The notes: generated by a model from the sequence alone, not told the origin. Counted from the stretch's first letter, positions 26,719 through 35,723 are shown. The stretch: DNA of 59,244 bases from an uncultured Acinetobacter sp. (GCF_947626835.1 NZ_CANQTS010000014.1:1-59244), one strand, 5' to 3'. Made by a program: numbers and translations.

Positions 26719-28203
26719 TTAATTAAATGTCCAACCAAGACCCACACCACCTGAAGGCTTATCTTGGCTATTGAACGCAGTACCTATTTTTACCGAGGCT
26801 TGACCTTGCATAAATTGATGTACAGCGCCCATAGACACTGCACTTTCACCGCCACTAAAACCCATGGCCATGCCCACTGACGTACGACCCAGGGCGCTAG
26901 GTTGAGGTAACGAAGCAATCGCAATCGCACCGGCTACACCGGCATCGGCACGTCGACGATTTTGTGCCACCTGAGTGTTTAAACGATCGACACGTTGGTT
27001 AAGATCAGCGACATTTTGTTCAAGCGCTGGCATATAGTGCGCCATAGTGTCTTGTAAATCAAAAATTGCACTGCGATGTTGTGTGAGCTCCTGCCCTTGT
27101 ACAGCTAAGGTTTCGCTTTGTGCTGTGACTGTATCTTCTATTTGACTCAACTGCTGTTGTGTCTGTTCAATGGCTACATTTTGCTCGTGCAATTTTGCTT
27201 GTGTACTTAAGTCTGTGGCATCACTGTGCTCAAGCGTATCAGCTAAAGTGCTGTACTGGGTTTTTAAATTTTGTAATTCTTGTTGATAGTCATCTAATTG
27301 GCTTTGCAGTGCTGTGCTTTGAGATGAGCTTGTATGGCCAAGCAAGACATCATCAATCTGGTTTTTTAAGCCTGCAATTTTACCATCTAATACTTTAAGT
27401 TGGGCAATGTTGGCTGCATCAGTATCATCAATTCCGCCGGCCACAAAGGTTAAACGACGCGTGGTATCAGGCACATTAAAGCGCGTTGATTTTTGCCCAA
27501 AAGAGACCACCCCAAAACGTGCATCTTGATTGGCAATATCGCTTAAATAGCTTGTCACACCTGCGGCCTTAATGTCTTTGACTTGAACCACTGCATTTTG
27601 ACCAATTGCAATTGAGCCTTTGACGTGAGACTTGGCATCTGCACCAATAGCCACTGAACCTTCTTGATAAGCACCGGCAAAGTTACCCAATGCCACAGAC
27701 ACATGCCCATGTGCTGTTGATGATGCACCCAAAGCCGTGGCGTTATCATTTTCCGCTTTGGCTTGTTTACCTAAGGCAACCGCATTTTTAGCAGATGTAG
27801 AATCACCTACTTCACGTGCAATAGCACCCCAACCAATTGCGACACTGCCTTCAGCATCAGCCATGGCTTGACGACCAAGTGCGGTGGCAGATTGAGCCGT
27901 AGCACGACTATTGGCCCCCACAGCTGTCGCATAGTCTGAGGTGGCTTGTGCAGCAGCACCTACTGCAGTAGCTGGATAATATTTTTCACCGGTTAAAGAC
28001 GATACAAACACACCACCTTGCGCAATCGCTTCATGACCAATGGCAATTGAATCACCTGACTTAGCAGCTGCATCTTGACCAATGGCAATCGCTTGTTGAT
28101 TGAAGGCTGTAGCGTTATCACCCAATTCAATTTGATTGGCATATAGCATCAAAGGGGACGCCGAAATGACACTTGCTAGGATAGTTTTTTTAAAAATTTG
28201 CAT
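26719..28203 (-). CDS. Small YadA-like trimeric autotransporter adhesin
   Basis: A surface adhesin that trimerises in the outer membrane. A signal peptide (ending LMLYANQ) precedes a head of repeated 14-residue YadA units such as AIAIGQDAAAKSGDSIAIG, running to about residue 215. A neck motif (RLTFVAGGIDDTDAANIAQL) leads into a coiled-coil stalk of about 150 residues rich in Gln and Leu. The anchor begins near AGVAGAIAIASLPQP and ends in the aromatic GVGLGWTFN, as YadA anchors do. 494 aa is short beside Ata-like adhesins. GAGGT lies 10 bases before the ATG. A cobalamin riboswitch lies about 450 bases upstream on the same strand. Confidence 0.88.
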   Translation of the reverse strand: MQIFKKTILASVISASPLMLYANQIELGDNATAFNQQAIAIGQDAAAKSGDSIAIGHEAIAQGGVFVSSLTGEKYYPATAVGAAAQATSDYATAVGANSRATAQSATALGRQAMADAEGSVAIGWGAIAREVGDSTSAKNAVALGKQAKAENDNATALGASSTAHGHVSVALGNFAGAYQEGSVAIGADAKSHVKGSIAIGQNAVVQVKDIKAAGVTSYLSDIANQDARFGVVSFGQKSTRFNVPDTTRRLTFVAGGIDDTDAANIAQLKVLDGKIAGLKNQIDDVLLGHTSSSQSTALQSQLDDYQQELQNLKTQYSTLADTLEHSDATDLSTQAKLHEQNVAIEQTQQQLSQIEDTVTAQSETLAVQGQELTQHRSAIFDLQDTMAHYMPALEQNVADLNQRVDRLNTQVAQNRRRADAGVAGAIAIASLPQPSALGRTSVGMAMGFSGGESAVSMGAVHQFMQGQASVKIGTAFNSQDKPSGGVGLGWTFN

Positions 28204-28508
28204 GATTGATTGACCTCAACACACCATAGCGGGGTTGATAATAAAGAATGCTTGAAATGCGCGCTGCACCACACACAGCTGATATGAAGCGTTAAACCAC
28301 AATCAAATCGATTGAGATCACCCAATATTGATATAGGCTTAACTTGAAATTTAGGTCATGCTCTTACTGGAGATCAGCCAAGTAATAAGCACATTGAATC
28401 ACTGCTTAACTCGCCAGATGGCTGTGTGCAGTGAAATTAAGCCCTATATGGATGCAAGGTGCTAGAGTAGATCGCGAGGATGGAATTACACCCTCAAGCA
28501 TGGTGTTA

Positions 28509-28649
28509 TTAGATGTGTACATATTTAACGTAGCCCAAAATCGCACCGCCCGTGCGAATAGTGATATAAAATGCGACGGCGATTTTTGGGTAAGCACGAT
28601 TTGTCTTAAACAGACAACGATACAACCCCTGATTGAACGCCCACCGCAT
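28509..28649 (-). CDS. Doubtful 46-residue ORF after the riboswitch
   Basis: An ORF of 46 codons plus stop starts right after the riboswitch and reads MRWAFNQGLYRCLFKTNRAY at its start. It has no ribosome site. A long hairpin (28534-28590) lies inside it, which argues for a structured leader or remnant instead of a gene. I do not recognise it. The rest of 28204-28654 has only short ORFs and may be a decayed gene or a long 5' leader. Confidence 0.2.
   Translation of the reverse strand: MRWAFNQGLYRCLFKTNRAYPKIAVAFYITIRTGGAILGYVKYVHI
28534..28590. repeat. Long imperfect inverted repeat downstream of the riboswitch
   Basis: Arms CCCAAAATCGC (28534-28544) and GCGATTTTTGGG (28579-28590) pair over 11 bp with one bulged base. 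The interior can form smaller hairpins (TCGCA / TGCGA). It could be part of a leader RNA or a dispersed palindromic element. Confidence 0.5.
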
Positions 28650-28654
28650 TGTTT

Positions 28655-28800
28655 AGGTTGTGTATGAGGCCGGTCTCCGGACTTAAACGCGATGCGTTAT
28701 TCACCGTTGCGGGGGCAGTGTTAGCTTTTAATTAAAATAAATTAAACTAACTTCCCAGTTTCACTTCTTATATAGAAGCACCTTATACAATGTGCAAGAC
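28655..28800 (-). ncRNA. Cobalamin riboswitch
   Basis: Read on the minus strand, the conserved blocks of the B12 box appear in order: AAGGTGCTTCT, GAAACTGGGAAG, GCTAACACTGCCCCCGCAAC, then AAGTCCGGAGACCGGCC. The closing P1 helix can form between TTGTATAAGG and the CCTCATACACAA segment. This is a strong match to the AdoCbl-type aptamer. No B12 transport or biosynthesis gene and no metE follows; the next clear gene on this strand is the YadA-like adhesin, about 450 bases on. It therefore controls the adhesin, an unrecognised short ORF, or is left over from a lost gene. Confidence 0.88.
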
Positions 28801-28936
28801 TAATCCCCACAGCTAACACTGTCAAATATATTCAAAATTTTATAAAAAAATTTAAGTTTTTTATTTTTTTAAACTGATATTTAACAAATACTTATCAATT
28901 TTTTTATAAATTTACTCAATATAATTATAAGAAAAC

Positions 28937-28964
28937 TTGATTAATTGTTTTTTTAGGTTATACT
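28937..28964 (+). promoter_or_regulatory. Promoter of the cold-shock gene
   Basis: TTGATT (28937-28942) and TATACT (28959-28964) are 16 bases apart. Transcription from here gives a leader of about 155 bases before the ATG, the long 5' UTR typical of cspA-type genes. The stretch 28810-28936 is AT-rich and otherwise empty. Confidence 0.55.
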
Positions 28965-29127
28965 TGGCTTAACTAGAAAAAAAGTCTTGTTGCGATAAAT
29001 CTCTTGTGTACTTCGTCGTGTTATTCATAATCCTGCGTTTGTTAGATTTTAAGTCCCATTCTTTAGTATTTTCAAAGTTACACCCAGTCATTTAATGGCT
29101 AAAATTATTTCAAATGAAGGATATACG

Positions 29128-29343
29128 ATGTCAAACTCACCAGTAGTTAAAGGTACAGTTAAATGGTTCAACGAAACTAAAGGTTTCGGTTTCATTCAAC
29201 AAGAATCTGGTCCAGACGTTTTTGCTCATTTCAGCGAAATCGCTAACTCAGGTTTCAAAACTTTAGCTGAAGGCCAACAGGTTGAATTCAGCATTGCGCA
29301 AGGTCAAAAAGGCCCTAACGCTGTAAACATCGTTGCTCTATAA
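29128..29343 (+). CDS. CspA-family cold-shock protein
   Basis: A small single-stranded nucleic-acid-binding protein (71 aa) of the OB fold. RNP1 is KGFGFIQQ and RNP2 is VFAHFS, with the opening [15 protein letters not shown] typical of the family. These proteins melt RNA structure and aid translation, often at low temperature. The start at 29128 has GAAGGA upstream and gives the standard length; the in-frame ATG at 29095 would add eleven unusual residues. The long untranslated leader suggests post-transcriptional control. Several csp paralogues are usual in a genome, so no letter is assigned. Confidence 0.93.
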   Translation: MSNSPVVKGTVKWFNETKGFGFIQQESGPDVFAHFSEIANSGFKTLAEGQQVEFSIAQGQKGPNAVNIVAL

Positions 29344-29364
29344 TTTTAGAAGCAGTTGATGATC

Positions 29365-29393
29365 AAAAAGGTACGCATTGCGTACCTTTTTTT
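29365..29393 (+). terminator. Terminator of the cold-shock gene
   Basis: AAAGGTACGC and GCGTACCTTT pair, followed by a T-run. The remainder of the 311-base gap to metY (29394-29611) shows no further gene. Confidence 0.88.
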
Positions 29394-29611
29394 GTGCTTG
29401 ATATTTAAAAAAATATAAACCTAGAAGTTCAATTTTCTACACGGCACATTTGATGGCCACCACCTTGGATAAAATGAGCTTAAAATGCTGCTCTTTTGAC
29501 ATTTAGCACATTACAGTTAAAGGCAAAATGATTGATCCAAACTTGGATCACTTTTTTCAAAGCATGATCAGCAGTAAAATTATTAAGATCTTCAACCTCA
29601 TTTAATCTATT

Positions 29612-29647
29612 TAAAAACCCATGCATTTGATGCATGCATGGGTTTAA
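29612..29647 (-). terminator. Terminator of metY
   Basis: AAACCCATGCAT and ATGCATGGGTTT form a long stem just after the metY stop, then TTTTTA on the minus strand. Confidence 0.8.
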
Positions 29648-29654
29648 AACTCAC

Positions 29655-30932
29655 TTATACGTGTTCTAAAGCTTGTGCTAAATCTGCAATCAAATCATCA
29701 ATATGTTCAATCCCGATACTTAAGCGCACCATATCTTCGCTCACCCCTGCCGCTTTAAGCTCATCTGCACTTAATTGACGATGTGTGGTGGTGGCAGGAT
29801 GACAGGCCAAACTTTTGGCATCACCAATATTGACTAAACGTGTAAACAGTTGCAATGCATCAATAAAACGCGTACCGCCGGCACGACCATCTTGTACCCC
29901 AAAAGATAAAATTGCCGATGGCTTACCTTTCACATATTTTTGTGCCAAAGCATGCTGTGGATGATCTGGCAGACCTGCGTAATTGACCCAGTTGACTTTA
30001 GGATGTTGCTGTAAATATTGAGCCACTTTTAACGCATTTTCGGTATGGCGCTCCATACGTAAACTCAAGGTTTCTAAGCCTTGTAAAATTAAAAAAACAT
30101 TTTGTGGGCTGATTGCAGCACCTGTATTACGTAAAGGGACCACTCGTGCACGTGCGATATACGCCGCAGCACCTAAAGCTTCTACATAATTGACTCCATG
30201 GTAGCTAGGATCTGGCGTGTTTAATACTTTAAAGCGCTCTGGGTATTTCCCCCATGGAAATTTACCACTATCGACAATCATGCCACCAATGGAATTACCA
30301 TGCCCACCAATATACTTGGTCAGTGAATGCACGATAATATCGGCACCAAAATCAAATGATTTTTGTAAAACTGGGGTGGCCACTGTGTTATCTACAACCA
30401 CTGGCACACCATATTCATGCGCAATCGTAGCAATGGCTTCTAAATCTATAATGTTGCCAAGTGGATTACCAATAGATTCAACAAACACCAATTTGGTCTT
30501 TTCGTCAATTAAATCACGCAAGCTTTCAGGCTGTTGATAGTCAAAGAAACGTACCTCAATCCCTTGTTTAGGTAAGGTATGTGCAAATAAGTTATAGGTT
30601 CCACCATACAGCGTAGATACAGACGCAATATTATCACCGGCTTCGGTAATGGTTTGAATAGCATAGGTGATGGCTGCCATACCCGAGGCCAAAGCCAATG
30701 CACCAATACCACCTTCAAGTGCTGCAACACGCTGTTCAAGCACAGCAGTGGTCGGATTCATAATACGGGTATAAATATTGCCTTGCACTTTAAGATCAAA
30801 TAAATCGGCGCCGTGTTGGGTATTATCAAAAGCATAAGACGTGGTTTGGTAAATGGGTACCGCCACTGCTTTGGTGGTGCTTTCTGGCGAATAGCCGGCA
30901 TGAATGGCGAGTGTTTCGTCTTGATATGTCAT
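29655..30932 (-). CDS. metY: O-acetylhomoserine sulfhydrylase
   Basis: A PLP enzyme that makes homocysteine from O-acetylhomoserine and sulfide (direct sulfhydrylation). It is a Cys/Met-metabolism gamma-family protein of 425 aa: ETLAIHAGYSPESTTKAVAVPIYQTTSY at the N-terminus, the PLP region ALASGMAAITYAI, and the Schiff-base lysine in IIVHSLTKYIGGHGNSIGG. The insert around KFPWGKYPERFKVLNTPDPSYHG is typical of MetY compared with cystathionine enzymes. Homocysteine made here is the substrate of the methionine synthases nearby (MesD). The metR gene lies directly upstream on the same strand, separated by a hairpin. Confidence 0.9.
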   Translation of the reverse strand: MTYQDETLAIHAGYSPESTTKAVAVPIYQTTSYAFDNTQHGADLFDLKVQGNIYTRIMNPTTAVLEQRVAALEGGIGALALASGMAAITYAIQTITEAGDNIASVSTLYGGTYNLFAHTLPKQGIEVRFFDYQQPESLRDLIDEKTKLVFVESIGNPLGNIIDLEAIATIAHEYGVPVVVDNTVATPVLQKSFDFGADIIVHSLTKYIGGHGNSIGGMIVDSGKFPWGKYPERFKVLNTPDPSYHGVNYVEALGAAAYIARARVVPLRNTGAAISPQNVFLILQGLETLSLRMERHTENALKVAQYLQQHPKVNWVNYAGLPDHPQHALAQKYVKGKPSAILSFGVQDGRAGGTRFIDALQLFTRLVNIGDAKSLACHPATTTHRQLSADELKAAGVSEDMVRLSIGIEHIDDLIADLAQALEHV

Positions 30933-31084
30933 GTTTCATCATCTATGTGAAGTTAATTCTTAAATAGCATAGCAGGATTTATGGCATAAAAATAATCAAG
31001 AAATATCATATGGCTATAATTTTTTTAGAAAATGTCATTGGTTTGAATTTAAAAGATATGCTCATCATCATTCAGCATAAATTT

Positions 31085-31118
31085 CTTCTCACGCTCATGT
31101 TAAGTTGAACGTGAGAAG
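31085..31118 (-). terminator. Hairpin after metR
   Basis: CTTCTCACG and CGTGAGAAG form a 9-bp stem just past the metR stop; the following AAATTT is a weak U-tract. Confidence 0.5.
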
Positions 31119-31144
31119 ATAGTATTTCAAATCTTTATCATTGA

Positions 31145-32062
31145 CTAAGCATAATATGAGGTTCTTAACTTTGAAAATTTATTCAGTTGTTTTAAGAATC
31201 CTTCAAAATAATCTTTGTCCTTATCTTCACTACGATAACCTGCATATAGGGTTCTTCGTAAACCCTGCTCAGCTACACAGCTTAAACGCCGTGACACCAC
31301 CCAATTTTTTTGCTCATACTCATTCACCACCCAATCAGGTAATGCAGCAATGCCCCGTCCACTGGCGACCAATTGAATTAACATTTGGGTAAGATCGGTG
31401 GTACGAATATGTTTTGGCATAATATTGGCAGGAATAAATAATTTTGCCATGATGTCTAAACGGTGTTTATCCACCGGATAAGTAATTAAAGTTGCTTCTG
31501 CCAAATCTTCAATGCTGATATTTTCAGCTTTTAACAAAGGATGTGTGGTCGATAGCACCAAACGTGATTCATAGTCAAAAACTGGACAATATTCAATGCC
31601 TTTGAGCGCTATTGGATCGGCGGTAATCAACAGATCAAATTCACCAAGTTGCAACAGTTCATGTGGATTTGATTCAAAGCCTGCGGCAAAATCTAAATCT
31701 ACATCGGGATATTGATGGCGGTACTGATTGAGTAAAGGCATCAGCCAATCAAAACAGCTATGGCATTCTGATGAGAAGATAATGCGACCTGTTTGACCAT
31801 GTAAAATGCGCATAATGTCGGTTTGAGCGGTTTGAATTTGCGGCAAAATCTCATCGGCCAAATCCAATAAACGCTGTCCTACATTAGAAAAACTCACAGG
31901 ACGTGTACGACGTAATACTACTTCTGTATCAAACAATTGATCTAATTCTTTGAGTTGGTGGGACACGGCCGATGGTGTTAAACACAGTTCGGCGGCAGCC
32001 GCGACCAATGTGCCATGGTCACGTAAAGCAATCAGTGTTTTTAAATGTCGTAGTTCAATCAT
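31145..32062 (-). CDS. metR: MetR-type LysR regulator of methionine genes
   Basis: A LysR activator that senses homocysteine in E. coli and controls methionine synthesis genes. The N-terminus MIELRHLKTLIALRDHGTLVAAAAELCLTP and later blocks ECHSCFDWLMPLL, LGEFDLLITADP, LITYPVDKHRLD and RGIAALPDWVV match E. coli MetR closely from memory of that protein. 305 aa. It lies between metY and the mesD/mesX set, consistent with local control. A TGAA-N5-TTCA box, the known MetR target pattern, lies before mesX (35824-35836). No strong ribosome site. Confidence 0.85.
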   Translation of the reverse strand: MIELRHLKTLIALRDHGTLVAAAAELCLTPSAVSHQLKELDQLFDTEVVLRRTRPVSFSNVGQRLLDLADEILPQIQTAQTDIMRILHGQTGRIIFSSECHSCFDWLMPLLNQYRHQYPDVDLDFAAGFESNPHELLQLGEFDLLITADPIALKGIEYCPVFDYESRLVLSTTHPLLKAENISIEDLAEATLITYPVDKHRLDIMAKLFIPANIMPKHIRTTDLTQMLIQLVASGRGIAALPDWVVNEYEQKNWVVSRRLSCVAEQGLRRTLYAGYRSEDKDKDYFEGFLKQLNKFSKLRTSYYA

Positions 32063-32171
32063 GTCAAGGAGAGGCTCAAATCAAAAAATTTAAAAAAATA
32101 AATCAAAACACAAAGCTTGTGTTTCTAAGCGTAAAAGAAAAATAAACCTGTTGTTATTCAATACCTAAGAA

Positions 32172-32203
32172 TGAAAAGAGCCTATCAAAATAGGCTCTTT
32201 TCT
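32172..32203. terminator. Bidirectional terminator before metR
   Basis: AAAAGAGCCTA and TAGGCTCTTTT pair across a short loop, ending the mesX-to-permease transcription unit. Confidence 0.85.
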
Positions 32204-32224
32204 CAGCTAAATTGACCTAAATAC

Positions 32225-33025
32225 TTAACTGAGGCCTTTAACCAAGAAGAAAATACCTACAATCACCAATAACACTGCAAAACATTTTTTAAGCACTGCA
32301 GGTGATAAGGCATGCGCTGTTTTTGCACCTAGCTTAGCGGTAAAAAAGCTCATGATACTAATACCTAAAAATGCATAAATATGCACAAAGCCTACGGTAT
32401 TGGGTACTTCAATGTCTTTATTCATCCCAAAGATCATAAAGCCGAGTGCCCCAGCAATTGCAATGGGTAAACCACAAGCAGCAGAAGTACCCACGGCTTT
32501 TTGCATCACCACACCATAGCGCGTCAGATAAGGTACCGTTAAACTGCCTCCACCAATCCCAAAGATGGCCGAAGCCACACCAATGATTGAACCTGCCATC
32601 AGCTGTTGCGGTGTTGACGGTAAAGTTTTGGTCGGGTCAATGGCTTTTTTTGCCCCTGTAAACATTGTGTAAGCGACCCAAATAAGGAAAACCCCCACGA
32701 TCATTTGCAAATGTAAGGCAGAAAGCCAACCTGCAATTCCTGCACCAAAAAAGCAACCCAATGCCATCGGCACGGCAAGGTTTTTAAACACTGGCCATAG
32801 CACCGCACCATTTTTATGATGTGCCATGAATGAGCTGATAGAGGTGACAATAATGGTGGCAAGTGAAGTCCCCAATGCCAAATGCATAATGACATCTGGG
32901 TGATAATCCATTTGGGTAAACACAATAAAAAGTAGCGGTACAATAATAGTACCACCGCCAACACCAAACAGTCCTGCAGCAAATCCTGCGAGTGCACCGA
33001 TGGCGAGGAAAATAATAAGTTCCAC
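32225..33025 (-). CDS. TauE/SafE-family sulfite/anion permease
   Basis: A membrane protein of about eight segments from the TauE/SafE family, whose members export sulfite, sulfoacetate or related anions. The family repeat appears twice: GFAAGLFGVGGGTIIVPLL (residues about 14-32) and GVASAIFGIGGGSLTVPYL (about 149-167). 266 aa is normal. It starts with GTG and follows the flavin reductase by 48 bases, in line with mesX and mesD. A role in sulfur balance during methionine synthesis is a reasonable inference, since sulfite and sulfide feed this pathway, but its substrate cannot be told. Confidence 0.8.
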   Translation of the reverse strand: MELIIFLAIGALAGFAAGLFGVGGGTIIVPLLFIVFTQMDYHPDVIMHLALGTSLATIIVTSISSFMAHHKNGAVLWPVFKNLAVPMALGCFFGAGIAGWLSALHLQMIVGVFLIWVAYTMFTGAKKAIDPTKTLPSTPQQLMAGSIIGVASAIFGIGGGSLTVPYLTRYGVVMQKAVGTSAACGLPIAIAGALGFMIFGMNKDIEVPNTVGFVHIYAFLGISIMSFFTAKLGAKTAHALSPAVLKKCFAVLLVIVGIFFLVKGLS

Positions 33026-33073
33026 GAAATATTTACTTCACAATAGGAGTTAAAGGTGGATCACAACATCCCA

Positions 33074-33568
33074 TTAAACACTTGGGTTTGATCCAACATG
33101 ATGGTAACCACGATTGAAATACACCAAACTGGTATCCTGCTGACTTTGCTTGATGGCAACCACACGACACATAAAAATGCTATGGGTACCTACTTCTTGA
33201 ATCTGCTCAATTTCACAGTCAAAACTGACCAAAGCATCGTCTAAGATGGGTGAGCCTGTGTTTAATGTGCTCCAAGCACCCAAATTAAAACGCTCTTCTG
33301 AGGTGAATTTACTTGAAGCAAAAGCGTTGGAGATCTGTTCATGCTGTGTGCTTAATACGTTCACTGACAACACTTTATTTTCAATAAAATGTGCATGTGA
33401 GCGAGAAGATTGATTCATACAAACCAACAATGTCGGTGGTGTATCCGTCACACTACATACAGCCGATGCTGTAAAACCATGCATCCCTGCTTGTCCTTGT
33501 GTGGTGATTACGTTCACAGCAGTCGTTAATGAAGACATTGCATTTCTAAAGTCAGTTGCTTCAATCAT
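33074..33568 (-). CDS. Flavin reductase family protein
   Basis: A small FMN-binding reductase (164 aa) that uses NAD(P)H to reduce free flavin for a partner monooxygenase. The family motifs FRNAMSSLTTAVNVITTQG, GFTASAVCSVTDTPPTLLVCMN and the C-terminal YFNRGYHHVG are present. It sits downstream of mesX and mesD on the same strand. MesX is thought to be an oxygen-dependent enzyme, so this reductase could supply it with reduced flavin. That pairing is an inference from position; another monooxygenase elsewhere could be the true partner. Confidence 0.82.
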   Translation of the reverse strand: MIEATDFRNAMSSLTTAVNVITTQGQAGMHGFTASAVCSVTDTPPTLLVCMNQSSRSHAHFIENKVLSVNVLSTQHEQISNAFASSKFTSEERFNLGAWSTLNTGSPILDDALVSFDCEIEQIQEVGTHSIFMCRVVAIKQSQQDTSLVYFNRGYHHVGSNPSV

Positions 33569-33655
33569 CTCTTTGATCTCAAATGTATATATGATGTGTC
33601 TATGATTGACATAAGGGCAATTGCTTTGCCCTCATGCTGATCATCACACGTCGTG

Positions 33656-34684
33656 TTAAGCGCCGAGTTCTTGACGCACAATTGCAGCACCCGCGCTGAG
33701 GGCTTCAAGTTTACCGCGAGCCACTTGACGAGACAAAGGAGTCATACCACAGTTGGTTGATGGATAAAGCTTATCGGCATCTACAAATTGCAGTGCTTTA
33801 CGTAAAGTATTGGCGACTTCTTCAGCCGTTTCCACTTGATTGGTGGCAACATCAATTGCACCGACCATGACTTTTTTACCACGAATCAGTTCAATTAAAT
33901 CCATCGGTACACGTGAGTTCTGACACTCTAGTGAAATGATGTCTAACTTCGACTGTTGTAGTTTTGGAAATGCTTGCTCGTATTGACGCCATTCATTGCC
34001 TAAAGTCTTTTTCCAGTCGGTATTGGCTTTAATACCGTAACCATAACAAATGTGCACAGCTGTTTCACATTTTAAGCCTTCAAGCGCACGCTCTAAAGTG
34101 GCAACGCCCCAATCATTCACTTCATCAAAGAATACGTTAAACGCAGGCTCATCAAATTGAATAATATCTACACCCGCTGCTTCTAACTCAAGTGCCTCTT
34201 GGTTGAGGATTTTAGCAAATTCCCACGCTAATTTCTCACGGCTTTTGTAGTGACCATCGTATAATGTATCAATCATGGTCATTGGACCAGGTAATGCCCA
34301 TTTGATAGGTTGCGTAGTTTGGCTACGTAGAAATTTTGCATCCTCTACAAACACCGCTTTTTTACGCGATACTTCACCCACAACTGAAGGTACGCTTGCA
34401 TCGTAACGATTACGGATACGCATGGTTTCGCGTTTTTCAAAGTCGACACCTTCAAGATGTTCAATGAAAGTCGTCACAAAGTGCTGACGCGTTTGTTCAC
34501 CGTCACTGACGATATCAATACCTGCATGCACTTGTTCATGCAAAGACAGTTTCAGAGCATCACGTTTTGCTTCTAGCAGTTCTTCACCTTCTAGTTTCCA
34601 TGCCGACCATAATGTCTCAGGCTCTGCAAGCCAACTTGGTTTTGGTAAGCTACCTGCGGTTGAAGTTGGGAGTAAAATTGCCAT
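33656..34684 (-). CDS. mesD: Core-MetE methionine synthase MesD
   Basis: A short, cobalamin-independent methionine synthase (342 aa) with only the catalytic MetE barrel. Blocks: LLPTSTAGSLPKPSWLAEP at the N-terminus, IVSDGEQTRQHF, ALPGPMTMIDTLYD, IIQFDEPAFNVFF, VHICYGYG, ISLECQNSRVPM and the zinc-ligand region YPSTNCGMTPLSR. His, Cys, Glu and Cys of the metal site are visible. It lacks the folate-binding N-terminal half of MetE. In Acinetobacter baylyi the homologous pair MesD/MesX (reported by Price and co-workers, 2021) makes methionine without methyl-folate and needs oxygen. AGAAGA precedes the start. It follows mesX by 46 bases. Confidence 0.85.
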   Translation of the reverse strand: MAILLPTSTAGSLPKPSWLAEPETLWSAWKLEGEELLEAKRDALKLSLHEQVHAGIDIVSDGEQTRQHFVTTFIEHLEGVDFEKRETMRIRNRYDASVPSVVGEVSRKKAVFVEDAKFLRSQTTQPIKWALPGPMTMIDTLYDGHYKSREKLAWEFAKILNQEALELEAAGVDIIQFDEPAFNVFFDEVNDWGVATLERALEGLKCETAVHICYGYGIKANTDWKKTLGNEWRQYEQAFPKLQQSKLDIISLECQNSRVPMDLIELIRGKKVMVGAIDVATNQVETAEEVANTLRKALQFVDADKLYPSTNCGMTPLSRQVARGKLEALSAGAAIVRQELGA

Positions 34685-34730
34685 AATGAATCTTCTTTAT
34701 CTGAAATGTTTGAATAAATATTAGAGTGGA

Positions 34731-35723
34731 TCAAGCAGCGTTGCTGTTTGCGCTCTCTTTAAAATTGGCTGCCCATTCATCTAAAATGGCTTTGTAAGGC
34801 TGAATGAAGTTCTCTTCTGTCCATTTACCCTGTTTAACTGCCAATTGACCACGTTCAACACGGTCATACACAATACGTGTCAATGAATAATCTGCGTAGT
34901 TTAAGCTTGGCTGATACACAACACCTGCTGGTGAATTTGCATTATAAATTTCAGGGCGGTAGATCTTTTGGAAGCTTTCCATGGTGCTAATTGCACTGAT
35001 TAACTCAAAATCTGTGTAGTCACGTAATAAGTCGCCAGCGAAATAAAAGGCTAAAGGCGCATTACCATTTTCTGGTTTAAAATAACGTACGCTTAAACCC
35101 ATTTTGGCAAAATATTCATCGGTACGTGAATAATCATCGTTAGTATATTCCACGCCAAGTACTGGGTGTACATTGGTGGTACGGAAATATGTCTTGCTGG
35201 TTGAAACACTTAAACAAATCACAGGTTGTTTGCTAAATTCAGCTTTAAATACGTCTGAGTTCACAAGGTGTTTATATAACTTACCGTGTAAATCACCAAA
35301 ATCTTCAGGTTTTTCGCCTGTTTGACAACCTAATGCTGGCAATACCACACTAAAGTCATAATCACGTACATAAGATGAAAAGCTATTGCCAATCATGCCT
35401 TCAATACGTTGATTGGTATGATGATCAATAATGGTACTTTTTAAGGTTTCAATGAACGGGAAAGTTTGACCATTGCCTTCAATATCAATTTCTGCCGAAA
35501 TGATATCAATTTCCAGTGAGTAGCGATCACCCTTTGGATTATCTACGCTTGCCAAGCTGTTAAAACGATTATTGATCATCGCAAGTGTACGGCGAAGATT
35601 TTCTTGGCGACTTTCACCACGGGCAAGGTTAGCAAAATTGGTGGTTAAACGGGTGTTGTTGGCCGGTTCGTAGTTTTCGTCAAAACGGATACGTTTGATT
35701 GAACATTGAAATGCTGTACTCAT
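34731..35723 (-). CDS. mesX: DUF1852 protein MesX, partner of MesD
   Basis: A DUF1852-family protein of 330 aa, named MesX and reported to be required for MesD activity; it is proposed to be an oxygenase that helps supply the methyl group. The conserved opening MSTAFQCSIKRIRFDENYEP and segments such as RGESRQENLRRTLAMINNRFN and GNSFSSYVRDYDFSVVLPALG are visible. The start at 35723 gives the usual family N-terminus; the open frame runs 41 codons further without homology. It leads an apparent operon mesX-mesD-flavin reductase-permease. A MetR-type box and a possible promoter lie upstream. The methyl donor is not evident from sequence. Confidence 0.85.
   Translation of the reverse strand: MSTAFQCSIKRIRFDENYEPANNTRLTTNFANLARGESRQENLRRTLAMINNRFNSLASVDNPKGDRYSLEIDIISAEIDIEGNGQTFPFIETLKSTIIDHHTNQRIEGMIGNSFSSYVRDYDFSVVLPALGCQTGEKPEDFGDLHGKLYKHLVNSDVFKAEFSKQPVICLSVSTSKTYFRTTNVHPVLGVEYTNDDYSRTDEYFAKMGLSVRYFKPENGNAPLAFYFAGDLLRDYTDFELISAISTMESFQKIYRPEIYNANSPAGVVYQPSLNYADYSLTRIVYDRVERGQLAVKQGKWTEENFIQPYKAILDEWAANFKESANSNAA

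Noticed and set aside
30949..30960. Near-match to a MetR box before metY (TGAA-N5-TTCT)
   Set aside because: It lies only about 15 bases before the metY start, too close for an activator site, and has a mismatch.
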